Positions 7,839 through 16,325 of a DNA stretch of 39,394 bases are shown here, in pieces. The notes beneath the pieces are model-generated. The model saw only the letters and a list, made by a program, of their open reading frames with translations. It made no database searches and was not told the origin of the DNA. The translations under genes were made by a program, and so were the position numbers. Every line of letters begins with the position of its first letter. Position 1 is the stretch's first letter. Source of the stretch: Deltaproteobacteria bacterium (lineage in GTDB: Bacteria > Bdellovibrionota_B > Oligoflexia > Oligoflexales > CAIYRB01); contig VGTI01000038.1 in the NCBI GenBank assembly GCA_016874735.1, positions 1-39,394 on the forward strand. The letters are read 5' to 3'.

Positions 7839-9194
7839 CTAACCTAGGCTGGCCAAAACTTCAAAGAAATCCGGGAAACTTACAGCCACACACTGGGGGT
7901 CGGCAATGCGACAGGGAGCGTGAGCAAATTTAGCCAGTATGGAAGCTGCCATGGCCAGGCGATGGTCTTCAGCAGGGTCGAAGACAAAAGGCTGAACCTG
8001 CTCTGTGGGCCCCTCGATAAGGAGGTCATCACCCTCCGTCCAGACTCGGGCGCCAGCAACGGTCAGGAGCTCGACGACTTTAGATAGACGGTCGGATTCT
8101 TTGACGCGTAGTTCACCAAGCCCGCGTAGTCGCGACTTGCCGGATGCAAACATGGCTGCCACGGCTAAAATTGGTACCTCGTCAATAAACGTGGGAGCCG
8201 CAGCTGGATCGGTCTCGATTGCCTTCAGCTCACGCGCGCCGTGGACGACCAGGTCCATCACCGGTTCAAGGTAACCGGGACGATCGACAAGACGACGGCG
8301 TTCGAACTTAGCGCCCATCTGTTCCAACAGCGTAACGAAGCCAGTGCGGGTGTCGTTATCCAAGACGCCCTTGATCACCAGAGTGCCACTGCTGAGGACC
8401 GCCAGTACGGCAAAAAACGCTGCGGAGGAGGGGTCACCGGGAACCAAATGACGGCGCGCCGCCGGTCTGAATGGGCCTGTGACCGTTACCGTTTCATTAG
8501 GCCCTTGCTTCGTGACAGCAATCGGGGCTCCTAGGGCTGCTAGCATGCGCTCAGTGTGATCTCGGCTGCCACCAGGTAAAGTGACCTGAGTCTGCCCCTC
8601 ACAGTTGAGGCCAGCCAGGATCAGAGCCGATTTGACCTGCGCCGTGGCCTTATCGACCGTGTGATTGGCGGCCTTCAGTGGTTGACCATACACGGCCATA
8701 GGCAAAAGGCGGCCGTCATCACGCCCCAGAATTTTGGCTCCCATGGCGCGCAGCGGTGTTACTACACGTCCCATGGGCCTGGTGCTCAAACTAGCGTCGC
8801 CAAAACATGAGACGAATAAGCCTGGGGTCGCTGCAAAAAGCCCTGTCAAGAGGCGGGCCGTCGTCCCGCTGTTACCGTAATCAAGAGGTGTCAGCGGCGA
8901 GCGCCAACCGTCCCAGCCTGGGGAGCTGACGCGCACAGTAGCACCGGCGCTACCCCCAGTGTCGCCCTCGATGGTCACACCCAAAGCGCGGAACACAGCC
9001 ATTGTGGAGCGACAGTCGGCGCCCATCAGCGGGTAGACAATTTCGCTCTCACCCCTAGCCATCGCCGCCAGCATTACTGAGCGATGGGTCACCGACTTGT
9101 CCGGCGGACACAGAATCTCGCTCTGGAGAGACCAGGCCCGCCCGTCATCCCAAGGCCGCACCGTGACCAGTTGTGGGGTGCGCTTACTGGACAT
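7839..9194 (-). CDS. aroA: 3-phosphoshikimate 1-carboxyvinyltransferase (EPSP synthase)
   Basis: Joins PEP to shikimate-3-phosphate in chorismate synthesis. Seen in order are PPDKSVTHRSVM (phosphate-binding Lys/Ser/Arg), LDYGNSGTTARLL, STRPMGRVVTPLRAMGA, VKSALILAGL, DPSSAAFF, RVKESDRL and DHRLAMA. The NSGTT form is unlike the NAGTAMR of E. coli-type (class I) enzymes. The frame is open to 9230. I prefer the ATG at 9194 (MSSKRTPQL, 451 aa), which overlaps the accA stop by 11 bases, though starts at 9230 or 9218 cannot be excluded. It sits between accA and cmk in one transcription direction. Confidence 0.95.
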   Translation of the reverse strand: MSSKRTPQLVTVRPWDDGRAWSLQSEILCPPDKSVTHRSVMLAAMARGESEIVYPLMGADCRSTMAVFRALGVTIEGDTGGSAGATVRVSSPGWDGWRSPLTPLDYGNSGTTARLLTGLFAATPGLFVSCFGDASLSTRPMGRVVTPLRAMGAKILGRDDGRLLPMAVYGQPLKAANHTVDKATAQVKSALILAGLNCEGQTQVTLPGGSRDHTERMLAALGAPIAVTKQGPNETVTVTGPFRPAARRHLVPGDPSSAAFFAVLAVLSSGTLVIKGVLDNDTRTGFVTLLEQMGAKFERRRLVDRPGYLEPVMDLVVHGARELKAIETDPAAAPTFIDEVPILAVAAMFASGKSRLRGLGELRVKESDRLSKVVELLTVAGARVWTEGDDLLIEGPTEQVQPFVFDPAEDHRLAMAASILAKFAHAPCRIADPQCVAVSFPDFFEVLASLG

Positions 9195-10161
9195 CACTGA
9201 GCACTTTCCGCCCGTCATCGACAAAGCCAAGATTCATGAACTTCTGCATCCTGTGCTCCCGTAGCTCTGGCCCAGATTTACGCCCGAGTTCTGCTAGGTC
9301 AGCGATGATTTGCGCGCGGATGTTTCGGGCTGTCACCTCGATACTGCGGTGAGCGCCACCCTCTGGCTCTTCAATGATCGAGTCGATGACTCCTAGATCT
9401 GCAGCATTTGTAGCGGTTAGCCTCAAGGCTTCAGCCGCCGCTGCCGCGTTGGATGCGTCCTTCATCAATATCGAGGCGCAGCCTTCGGGCGAGATCACGG
9501 AGTAGATCGCGTAGCGCAGCATGTGCACTTTGTTGGCGACACCAAGGGCAAGAGCACCACCACTACCACCCTCACCGACGACAATCGTGATGATGGGTAC
9601 CTTAAGGGTCGACATGATCATGATGTTTTTGGCAATCGCCTCAGATTGGCCACGTTCCTCAGCGCCAATACCCGGATACGCACCTGGGGTATCAATAAAG
9701 GTGAGGATCGGTAGCCCAAAGCGTTCCGCCATATTCATGATGCGGAGCGCTTTGCGGTACCCCTCGGGGCGTGGCATGCCAAAATTGCGGTAGATGTTGT
9801 CCTTGGTGCCGCGACCCTTTTGATGGCCGATCACGACGATCGACTTACCTTCAAAAGTGGCAAGGCCAGCAACGATGGCTGGATCGTCGAAAAAGTTACG
9901 GTCGCCGTGCAATTCGACAAAGTCTGAGCACAGAGCGCTGATAAGCTCGAGGGTGTTTGGGCGCCGTGGGTGCCTCGACAGCTGCGTCGTTTCGTACGCT
10001 GTCAGACGTGTGAACATCTCACGGCGCAACTTGTGCGCCTGATCCTCGAGGTCACGAATCTCACCATCGAGGTTGACGGACTGTACCGTGGCCATGCGAC
10101 GGAGCTCGTCTATACGGTTTTCAAGATCGGCAATCGGCTTCTCTAGAGGAATGTATTCCAT
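9184..10161 (-). CDS. accA: Acetyl-CoA carboxylase carboxyltransferase subunit alpha
   Basis: Forms the carboxyltransferase with AccD and makes malonyl-CoA for fatty acid synthesis. The 325-residue length is typical. The N-terminal coiled region (LEKPIADLENRIDEL) is followed by the crotonase-fold core with LISALCSDFVELHGDRNF, IGHQKGRGTKDN, NFGMPRPEGYRKALR, FIDTPGAYPGIGAEERGQ and GEGGSGGALALGVA, all hallmarks of AccA. The ATG at 10161 is preceded by GGTGAG. It is the first gene of the minus-strand accA-aroA-cmk run and diverges from the IHF/HU gene. Confidence 0.97.
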   Translation of the reverse strand: MEYIPLEKPIADLENRIDELRRMATVQSVNLDGEIRDLEDQAHKLRREMFTRLTAYETTQLSRHPRRPNTLELISALCSDFVELHGDRNFFDDPAIVAGLATFEGKSIVVIGHQKGRGTKDNIYRNFGMPRPEGYRKALRIMNMAERFGLPILTFIDTPGAYPGIGAEERGQSEAIAKNIMIMSTLKVPIITIVVGEGGSGGALALGVANKVHMLRYAIYSVISPEGCASILMKDASNAAAAAEALRLTATNAADLGVIDSIIEEPEGGAHRSIEVTARNIRAQIIADLAELGRKSGPELREHRMQKFMNLGFVDDGRKVLSDVQ

Positions 10162-10214
10162 GTTTACTCACCATTGGTCTTGGAAAGAACCTGTTATCCC
10201 ATAAGTCGATTAAG

Positions 10215-10243
10215 TTGCCAAGATCGTTCAGATCTTGTTATCA
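10215..10243 (+). promoter_or_regulatory. Sigma70-type promoter of the IHF/HU gene
   Basis: TTGCCA (10215-10220), a 17-base spacer and TTATCA (10238-10243), or TATCAT one base further. It lies 32 bases upstream of the start codon at 10275. Confidence 0.55.
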
Positions 10244-10274
10244 TAAGAGTGCTGCTGAATAGAAAGGGAGAGCA

Positions 10275-10583
10275 ATGGTCAAGTCAGAGTTGATCGAAAG
10301 TTTGGCGGAACGAGCTGATATCACCTTGGCCAAGGCTGAGGAAATTGTCGACCTGTTTTTTGACGCCGTCGGCGACACCCTTTGCGCCGGCCACCGCGTT
10401 GAGATCAGGGGCTTTGGCGCCTTCACCGTGCGCGAATACAAAGCGTACGAAGGTCGTAACCCCAAGACCGGTGAGCGGATCACGGTCCCACCGAAACGTC
10501 TGCCGTTTTGGAAGACCGGGATGGAGCTGAAGCAGCGTGTGGACTCAGCATTTCCACCCACGCCGGTAAAATCTGGTCGTTAA
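10275..10583 (+). CDS. ihfB: HU/IHF family DNA-bending protein (IHF beta-like)
   Basis: Nucleoid-associated DNA-bending protein of the HU/IHF family, 102 residues. The start MVKSELIESLAE and the block VEIRGFGAFTVREYKAYEGRNPKTGERI (signature EIRGFG and RNPKTG) match the IHF-beta/HU group of deltaproteobacterial type. An extra ~10-residue Pro/Lys tail follows the usual end. AGGGAG precedes the ATG. In E. coli ihfB also lies near aroA-cmk (with rpsA between), so its place here next to accA-aroA-cmk fits the beta subunit, but a generic HU remains possible. Confidence 0.85.
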   Translation: MVKSELIESLAERADITLAKAEEIVDLFFDAVGDTLCAGHRVEIRGFGAFTVREYKAYEGRNPKTGERITVPPKRLPFWKTGMELKQRVDSAFPPTPVKSGR

Positions 10584-10636
10584 GTCCCTTAGTCCCTTGA
10601 CAAGGGGCCGCCTCGGTCGCAAATAGAGGTCTCTCA

Positions 10637-10670
10637 GTAACGCTGCATTGGCGGCGTTACTTCTATTATT
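10637..10670 (+). terminator. Hairpin terminator downstream of the IHF/HU gene
   Basis: A 10-bp stem (GTAACGCTGC at 10637-10646 with GCGGCGTTAC at 10651-10660, one G-T pair) with a 4-base loop is followed by TTCTATTATT. It lies between ihfB and the FmdB gene. The T tract is imperfect, so it could instead be a leader structure of the FmdB gene 20 bases downstream. Confidence 0.6.
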
Positions 10671-10689
10671 GAGCCTGGAGTTAGCGCCG

Positions 10690-11034
10690 ATGCCCATTTA
10701 TGAATATGAGTGCAAAGCCTGCAATTCGGTACAGGAAGTCCTACAAAAGGTGGATGACCCTGCGCCTGCTGAATGCCCAGCCTGTGCCAAAGGCCCGCTG
10801 GTCAAGCTACTCAGCCGGACAGGCTTTATCTTGAAGGGAAGCGGCTGGTATGTCACGGATTTCCGTGGCGGAAGCAACAAGGCGCATAGCCCCGCTGCCA
10901 GTGGATCGGCGAGCTCAAGCTCGAGCTCTAGCAGTGAGAGCAGCGCTAGTAGCGACACCCCCCCTGCGACGCCACCAAGTCCGGCCAAAGACGGTGGTGG
11001 CTGTGCTGCCGGGGGCTGTGGACACAAACACTAA
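10690..11034 (+). CDS. FmdB-family zinc ribbon protein with Ser-rich tail
   Basis: Small FmdB/CxxC_CxxC-type regulatory-protein family, role generally unknown. The ATG at 10690 gives MPIYEYECKACNSVQEV, with CxxC, then a second CxxC (AECPACAKG), forming the zinc ribbon within the first ~60 residues. A serine run (SASSSSSSSSESSASS) follows and then a Cys/Gly/His end (GGGCAAGGCGHKH) that could bind metal. The product is 114 residues. The frame opens at a TTG at 10648, but that lies inside the hairpin loop and gives a non-family N-terminus. Confidence 0.88.
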   Translation: MPIYEYECKACNSVQEVLQKVDDPAPAECPACAKGPLVKLLSRTGFILKGSGWYVTDFRGGSNKAHSPAASGSASSSSSSSSESSASSDTPPATPPSPAKDGGGCAAGGCGHKH

Positions 11035-11068
11035 TAATTGATATTTTAATACATTAATAAAATTTATT

Positions 11069-11087
11069 GCTTTTTTATTAAAAAAGC
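11069..11087. terminator. A/T hairpin downstream of the FmdB gene
   Basis: GCTTTTTT (11069-11076) pairs with AAAAAAGC (11080-11087) over a 3-base loop, inside a very A/T-rich patch (11035-11090) that contrasts with its surroundings. It could end FmdB transcripts or act as an upstream element for the protease promoter. Confidence 0.45.
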
Positions 11088-11092
11088 GTAGT

Positions 11093-11130
11093 ATGCCGGC
11101 TTGTATGAAACCCATAAGGGAGTCCGGCAT
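11093..11130 (+). promoter_or_regulatory. Inverted repeat enclosing the ribosome site of the protease gene
   Basis: ATGCCGG (11093-11099) is complementary to CCGGCAT (11124-11130). The AAGGGAG ribosome site lies in the loop and the first two bases of the ATG start at 11129 lie in the 3' stem. In mRNA such a hairpin would limit translation initiation. Confidence 0.45.
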
Positions 11131-12565
11131 GCCTCGTTTGTCCGCATGTTTGCTCGTAACTGCTGCCGTTTCGGTGGCTTGTGGGTCGGACAAAGATCTG
11201 TTCGGCAGACGGAACGAACCGAGCACCACCCCAGTGGCTCAGGTTGAGCCGGAGTCGCCGGCGACACCAGCGTCGACAGCACTCGATGGGAAACGTACCG
11301 TCGCCTCCGTCATCGAGCAAGAGGACGGCAACTCGTACCTGGTGAACCAGCAAGCTCTGATCGAGTCGCTTGGCCTCGGGGCTTATCACCGCCTCGGTAA
11401 GCACGGCAAGAAGGTTAAAGTTGCTGTACTCGACAATGGCTTTTCTGGACTCAAATACAGCCTGGGGAAGCGATTACCCCCAGACACAGAGCTCGTCAAA
11501 TCGGCTCTGGATCAAATGGACAGTACCACCCACGGGACTAAACTGGCCGAAATTGTTTATGCGCTAGCCACGGGTAAGAGTCGCTATGATGAAGACATTG
11601 ACGGGCCAGAAATTATTCTCATGAATACCTACGGGTTTAGTAACTTCAAACAGGCCGTTGACGAGGTTATTAAGCGTAAGATTGATATCGTGCTCTACGC
11701 CCAGGTCTGGCAGTACTTTGGCAATTTCGACGGCCGCGGCTTCATTAATACCGAGGTGAACCGAGCTACCAAGGCCGGCGTCCTTTGGATCAATGCTGCT
11801 GGCAACATGGGGCGCTCGACCTATAATAGCGCGGTAAATATTAATGCCGACGGCGTCTCGGTGACGCTACCTCACGAGGGCCGGTTTGTGCGTTTCACGG
11901 TGCCCAAAGACCAGACGCGGGTGGCGATTGCCCTCAGCTGGAACGACAACCGCGATACCTCCAACTTTGCCACCGACCAGGATCTGGATCTCGTGCTGGA
12001 AGATGCTTATCACAATCAGCTTGGCGTCGGCCGCCTGCGCCAAAGCGGGCCAGCGGGTAATAAATCAGATCCGCTTTACTCGGCCTATCCGCGTGAGACC
12101 GTCACGACGATGGTCAACGCAGGGACCTATCTTCTGCGGGTCGAGGCCATCAGTCGTAACTTCAAGGGCGCATCGCAGCTGAGACTCAGTATCGACGGAG
12201 AGGGCATCGTCGTGCTTGATACCCCGAGCGACAATAGCGTTGGCATCCCGGCCGATAACGCCACCGTGCTTACCGTTGGGGCGAGTGATGTCGATTACAG
12301 CGGTAAGATGCCCGCAGCCGCTGGCACTAAGGCCAAACCTGAGTTGCAGGTGATCTCGTCTGAGGTCAAATTCTCCGACGGCGAAACCCACCGGGGTACT
12401 TCGGCGGCTTCCGCCATCGTTGCCGCTGGGATGGCTGTATTCCAGGGTACCTATGGCAAACAGAGCCGCGCCCAAGTGATCGACCTGATGGCGCGGGGTA
12501 TTCTCGCCACACCGGCAACGCGGCAGGCTACCACGCCTAGTTTCAAGCTCGGAGCACCGCGTTAA
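11129..12565 (+). CDS. Subtilisin-like serine protease, probable lipoprotein
   Basis: S8-family peptidase of 478 residues. The catalytic triad is visible: Asp102 in VAVLDNGFSG, His135 in STTHGTKLAE and Ser425 in HRGTSAASAIVAAGMA, with the oxyanion Asn225 in WINAAGNMG. Between Asn and Ser sits a ~130-residue inserted beta domain (about 235-360), like a pre-peptidase/P-type domain. The N-terminus MPRLSACLLVTAAVSVACGSD has a signal peptide ending in a relaxed lipobox (Cys18), suggesting a lipid-anchored envelope protease. I chose the ATG at 11129 for its AAGGGAG site and proper signal peptide, not the ATG at 11093. Its substrate is unknown. Confidence 0.88.
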   Translation: MPRLSACLLVTAAVSVACGSDKDLFGRRNEPSTTPVAQVEPESPATPASTALDGKRTVASVIEQEDGNSYLVNQQALIESLGLGAYHRLGKHGKKVKVAVLDNGFSGLKYSLGKRLPPDTELVKSALDQMDSTTHGTKLAEIVYALATGKSRYDEDIDGPEIILMNTYGFSNFKQAVDEVIKRKIDIVLYAQVWQYFGNFDGRGFINTEVNRATKAGVLWINAAGNMGRSTYNSAVNINADGVSVTLPHEGRFVRFTVPKDQTRVAIALSWNDNRDTSNFATDQDLDLVLEDAYHNQLGVGRLRQSGPAGNKSDPLYSAYPRETVTTMVNAGTYLLRVEAISRNFKGASQLRLSIDGEGIVVLDTPSDNSVGIPADNATVLTVGASDVDYSGKMPAAAGTKAKPELQVISSEVKFSDGETHRGTSAASAIVAAGMAVFQGTYGKQSRAQVIDLMARGILATPATRQATTPSFKLGAPR

Positions 12566-12584
12566 CTGCGGTTGGACCAAGAGC

Positions 12585-13946
12585 TCATTGCTTGTAGCGA
12601 CCAATCTCCTCACGCAGTTTACCGAGTCTTTCTTTAGGTAAACGCAGACGCTTTAGGGCAGAGTTGGCCCAAGCTTGAATTTTAGGGGACCGATCCATGG
12701 TCGCGGCCATGATGTAATTGGCGCGGAATTCATCTTTATACCTGAAGATCCCTTCAAGCAGCACAAGGCGGCCCCGGGTATCGGCAAACCGCAGGATGTG
12801 CCGCATCACGTAAACCTGCGCGGCGTTAGGGGCCTTCGTGAAGCGCCTGAAGAAGCTGGCGATTAGCTCCGAGCGGGTCTCTTCGCAAGCAATCATGAGT
12901 TCTTGCTCCGTCACCATGACGCCAAATTCGACCAACCCGATGGCTGCATACATGCGGTTCCAAAACTTGCGATCCACCAAACCTTGACGCAGGAGGACCG
13001 CTGCTTTTTTGATTTGGGACGCGCGAATTTCCTGGATTGCCCGGTAGTGTTGGTACACGTATTCATGGTCCATCGCTTCGGCAAGCGCTGGGTCAAAGTC
13101 TTCGCCGGCGGCCTTACCTTTCCCCTCGTTGTCCTGGGTAACGCTGGCTTGGCTCCTGTTATCTTGACCCTCTGACTTGCCATCTGCCGTGCTGTTGGCT
13201 GCGGTTTCAGTTTTGACCTCGGCAGTCTCCTGACTGGTGCCGTCGATGGTGGCTTTGTCGCCATCCGCTGCCTTGTCCTCCGTTGCCGTGTCCGTTGATT
13301 TTTCCGTCGAGTCACCGCTAGGCGCAGGGGTAGTCTCGGGGATATCGGATTTTGGTAGAGGGTTGGGCAGTGATGTATAAATGCGCTCAATGTCGCGCTT
13401 TGCGTCTAGCTTTGGAAGTTCCACCGGATTCGGCGGTGCTGCCGTGGCGACGGCTGACTCTGGGGCGGGTTTTGCCGCGGTCTTTTTGGCCTTGGCTGGT
13501 GCCGGGGCCTCTTCATCCGCGGTGGTCTCCGCGGCGCCAAACAGGGCGTCGAAAAAAGGGGCTAGCTCAGACTGGAATGGGTTGTCTTCCCCCAGGTAGA
13601 AGATGAAGCCGGCAAAGGCACCGGCTACGATGAGCAGGGACACAGCGCCAATCAGACCCAGCCGTTTAGCGCTAAGACGCTCCGCTGCACCGGGGCTGCT
13701 GAGGGCGGTGAAATCAGCTTGGCCATGGTCCCCCACTTGGGTGTCGTACCCGTCCCAGTAGGCCTCATTGTCGGCCGGCTCAGCGACGACGAAGGCGAGT
13801 TGGGTGGGACCCTGGGCAGAGGGTGGTGAAACGAGTGGCTGCGCGGCGCTCGCCGACACTGGAGCTGCCTCGGAAGCGCCTCTGAGAGGGGTGGAGCCCT
13901 TGCGCCCCTCCGCTTCGAAAAGTTTGATTTTCAGTCGGCTCACCAT
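12585..13946 (-). CDS. Hypothetical membrane-anchored protein with low-complexity linker
   Basis: A 453-residue protein of unknown family if started at the ATG at 13946 (MVSRLKIKLFEAEG); an upstream in-frame ATG at 14027 is less convincing. Residues 1-95 are cytoplasmic and Ala/Pro/Ser-rich. A single membrane helix follows at about 100-118 (LIGAVSLLIVAGAFAGFIF), then a long Ala/Pro/Thr/Glu/Asp linker to about 290. The final ~160 residues form a helical repeat-like domain (YVYQHYRAIQEIRASQIKKA...MDRSPKIQAWANSALKRL), perhaps HEAT-like. The design, a cytoplasmic head plus anchor, linker and periplasmic helical domain, suggests an envelope scaffold. It converges on the protease gene 19 bases away. 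Confidence 0.75.
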   Translation of the reverse strand: MVSRLKIKLFEAEGRKGSTPLRGASEAAPVSASAAQPLVSPPSAQGPTQLAFVVAEPADNEAYWDGYDTQVGDHGQADFTALSSPGAAERLSAKRLGLIGAVSLLIVAGAFAGFIFYLGEDNPFQSELAPFFDALFGAAETTADEEAPAPAKAKKTAAKPAPESAVATAAPPNPVELPKLDAKRDIERIYTSLPNPLPKSDIPETTPAPSGDSTEKSTDTATEDKAADGDKATIDGTSQETAEVKTETAANSTADGKSEGQDNRSQASVTQDNEGKGKAAGEDFDPALAEAMDHEYVYQHYRAIQEIRASQIKKAAVLLRQGLVDRKFWNRMYAAIGLVEFGVMVTEQELMIACEETRSELIASFFRRFTKAPNAAQVYVMRHILRFADTRGRLVLLEGIFRYKDEFRANYIMAATMDRSPKIQAWANSALKRLRLPKERLGKLREEIGRYKQ

Positions 13947-14065
13947 GTCCGCACCACGATGTGGGTAATTTCCGCCTACTCCTTTTCGTGGGATTGGGAG
14001 CAAAAGTTTAGCGATGTCGCATGGCAAGACTTTGGGGCGATTGGAGACGGGTCGGAATTTTTTGC

Positions 14066-14094
14066 TTGAGATTGACGGGTTACCTTGGTACTCA
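14066..14094 (+). promoter_or_regulatory. Possible promoter of fusA
   Basis: TTGAGA (14066-14071), a 17-base spacer, then TACTCA (14089-14094), about 65 bases upstream of the fusA start. The -10 match is modest. Confidence 0.35.
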
Positions 14095-14158
14095 TGCTGG
14101 CTTCATGGTATCGCAGTAAAAGTTGGGACCTTTCTCATTAGTAACAGGGTGTTCGCGC

Positions 14159-16261
14159 ATGGCATCAACAGGTAAAATGGAATTTGTCCGTAACATCGGC
14201 ATTTCAGCTCACATCGATTCGGGCAAGACGACGCTCACCGAGCGGATCCTCTTCTACACCGGCCGGATCCACAAGATTCAGGAAGTTCGTGGTACGACCG
14301 GCGACGGTGCGACCATGGACCACATGGAGCTTGAGAAGGAGCGGGGCATCACGATTACCTCCGCTGCGACGACCGTGGGCTGGAAAGACTTCGCAATCAA
14401 CATCATCGACACCCCCGGGCACGTCGACTTTACGGTCGAAGTAGAGCGCTCGCTGCGTGTACTTGACGGTGCGGTTCTGGTACTTTGCGGTGTGTCGGGC
14501 GTTCAGTCGCAGTCGATCACAGTAGACCGCCAGATGAAGCGCTACCGCGTTCCTTGCTTGGCGTTCATCAACAAGCTTGACCGCCAAGGGGCCAACCCCT
14601 ACCGCGTCACTGGCATGCTCCGTGAGAAGCTGGGCCACAATGCGGTCATGATGCAGATTCCTATCGGTCTCGAAGGCGATCACGATGGTGAAATCGACCT
14701 CGTCAAGATGAAGGCTTTCTTCTTCGAAGGCGAAAAGGGTGAGCGCATTCGCGAAGCTCCGATTCCTGAAGAATATTTGGAAAAGGCTAACGAATACCGC
14801 GGCATCATGCTCGACAAGATCTCGATGTTCTCCGATGAGATGACTGAACTCATGCTCGAAGAGAAAGAGATTCCCGAAGACATGATCAATAAAGTGGTGC
14901 GCCATGCGACTATTAAGCGTGAGTTGACCCCGGTATTTATGGGCTCGGCCTACAAAAACCGCGGCGTTCAGCTGCTTCTAGATGCAGTCGGCCGTTACCT
15001 GCCGAGTCCTACAGAAGTTCCAAACTTCGGTACCGACCTCGACAAAGGCGAGAAGATCGAAGTTTTGTCCGATCCCAAGCTACCGCTCGTGGCGATGGCA
15101 TTCAAAATTTCTGACGACCAGTACGGCCAGCTGACCTACACACGGATTTACCAAGGGACGCTGAAGAAAGGCGACACTGCGTACAACCCGCGTCTGCAGA
15201 AGAAACAGCGGATCGGTCGCTTGGTGCGCATGCACTCAGCCGACAAAGAAGAGATCGATGTCGCATCGGCTGGTGACATTATTGCTATGGTCGGTGTCGA
15301 ATGCGCGTCCGGTGACACCTATTGCGACGAAAACATCAACGTTGCGATGGAGTCTATCTTCTGCCCTGAGCCTGTGATCGAACTCGCTCTCAAGCCTGAG
15401 AAGCAAGACGACCTCGTTAAGGTTTCGAAAGCACTCAACCGCTTCATGAAGGAAGACCCAACCTTCCGCGTATTCGTCGACCCAGAGTCCAACGAGACCA
15501 TCATCAAAGGGATGGGCGAGTTGCACCTTGAGATTTACGTCGAGCGCATCAAGCGTGAATACAAAGCGAGCGTAGTCGTTGGTCAGCCGAAGGTTAACTA
15601 CCGCGAGGCACCAACCCTACCAGCTAACTTTGACTACAAACACAAGAAGCAGACCGGTGGTTCGGGCCAGTACGCACACGTTGTTGGTCAACTAGTGCCG
15701 CTGTCGGAAGACTCCGAGATCAACTTCAAGTTCGAGAACAACATCGTCGGTGGTGCGATTCCAAAAGAATTCATCCCTGGCTGTGAAAAAGGCTTCAACG
15801 AGTCGATCGTCAAAGGTCCTCTCGGTGGCTTCCAGGTAATCCGTACTCAGATCAACCTCAACGACGGTGGTTTCCACCCTGTTGACTCCTCCGAGATGGC
15901 GTTTAAGATTGCTGCTCGTGCAGCGTTCAAAGAGGCATTCCTCGCTGCTAAGCCGGTTCTACTAGAGCCGATCATGCGCGTCGAAGTTGAGACCCCAAGC
16001 GACTTCCAAGGTACGGTTCAGGGTGACCTGTCGTCCCGTCGTGGTCTGCTGCTCGGTAGCGACATGCGTGATGATTACGCCGTCATCATCGCCGAAGTGC
16101 CGCTGTCTGAGATGTTTGGTTACTCGACCGACCTCCGGTCGGCCACCCAGGGTAAAGCTAACTTCTCCATGGAGTTTGCAAAATACCGTCCGGTGCCATC
16201 GAGCATCCAGGAGCAGATCGTTTCCAAGTACCGGGAAGACCAGGCCAAAGGTAACAAGTAA
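14159..16261 (+). CDS. fusA: Translation elongation factor G, spd/mitochondrial EF-G1 type
   Basis: GTPase that drives ribosomal translocation, 700 residues from the ATG at 14159. The G1 motif is [13 protein letters not shown], with Ser where ordinary bacterial EF-G has AHIDAGKTT. The switch region [11 protein letters not shown]3 DTPGHVDFT and G4 NKLD follow. Domain IV/V motifs include [23 protein letters not shown] and SRRGLLLG. Many stretches ([33 protein letters not shown]) look closer to mitochondrial EFG1 and to the spd group (spirochaetes, planctomycetes, deltaproteobacteria) than to E. coli FusA. It is monocistronic here, with no str operon neighbours, and ends at a strong terminator. 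Confidence 0.95.
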   Translation: MASTGKMEFVRNIGISAHIDSGKTTLTERILFYTGRIHKIQEVRGTTGDGATMDHMELEKERGITITSAATTVGWKDFAINIIDTPGHVDFTVEVERSLRVLDGAVLVLCGVSGVQSQSITVDRQMKRYRVPCLAFINKLDRQGANPYRVTGMLREKLGHNAVMMQIPIGLEGDHDGEIDLVKMKAFFFEGEKGERIREAPIPEEYLEKANEYRGIMLDKISMFSDEMTELMLEEKEIPEDMINKVVRHATIKRELTPVFMGSAYKNRGVQLLLDAVGRYLPSPTEVPNFGTDLDKGEKIEVLSDPKLPLVAMAFKISDDQYGQLTYTRIYQGTLKKGDTAYNPRLQKKQRIGRLVRMHSADKEEIDVASAGDIIAMVGVECASGDTYCDENINVAMESIFCPEPVIELALKPEKQDDLVKVSKALNRFMKEDPTFRVFVDPESNETIIKGMGELHLEIYVERIKREYKASVVVGQPKVNYREAPTLPANFDYKHKKQTGGSGQYAHVVGQLVPLSEDSEINFKFENNIVGGAIPKEFIPGCEKGFNESIVKGPLGGFQVIRTQINLNDGGFHPVDSSEMAFKIAARAAFKEAFLAAKPVLLEPIMRVEVETPSDFQGTVQGDLSSRRGLLLGSDMRDDYAVIIAEVPLSEMFGYSTDLRSATQGKANFSMEFAKYRPVPSSIQEQIVSKYREDQAKGNK

Positions 16262-16284
16262 GGTCAGTTGAGTTAGTTGACGAG

Positions 16285-16320
16285 AGTCCCGTAGTCAGCG
16301 ATGGCTACGGGGCTTTTTTT
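16285..16320 (+). terminator. Rho-independent terminator of fusA
   Basis: AGTCCCGTAG (16285-16294) pairs with CTACGGGGCT (16305-16314) with one G-T pair, and is followed by seven T residues. It starts 23 bases after the fusA stop codon. Confidence 0.9.
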
Positions 16321-16325
16321 AGTAA

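Noticed and set aside
14204-14905. 233-codon frame antisense to fusA
   Set aside because: Shadow of the EF-G G domain.
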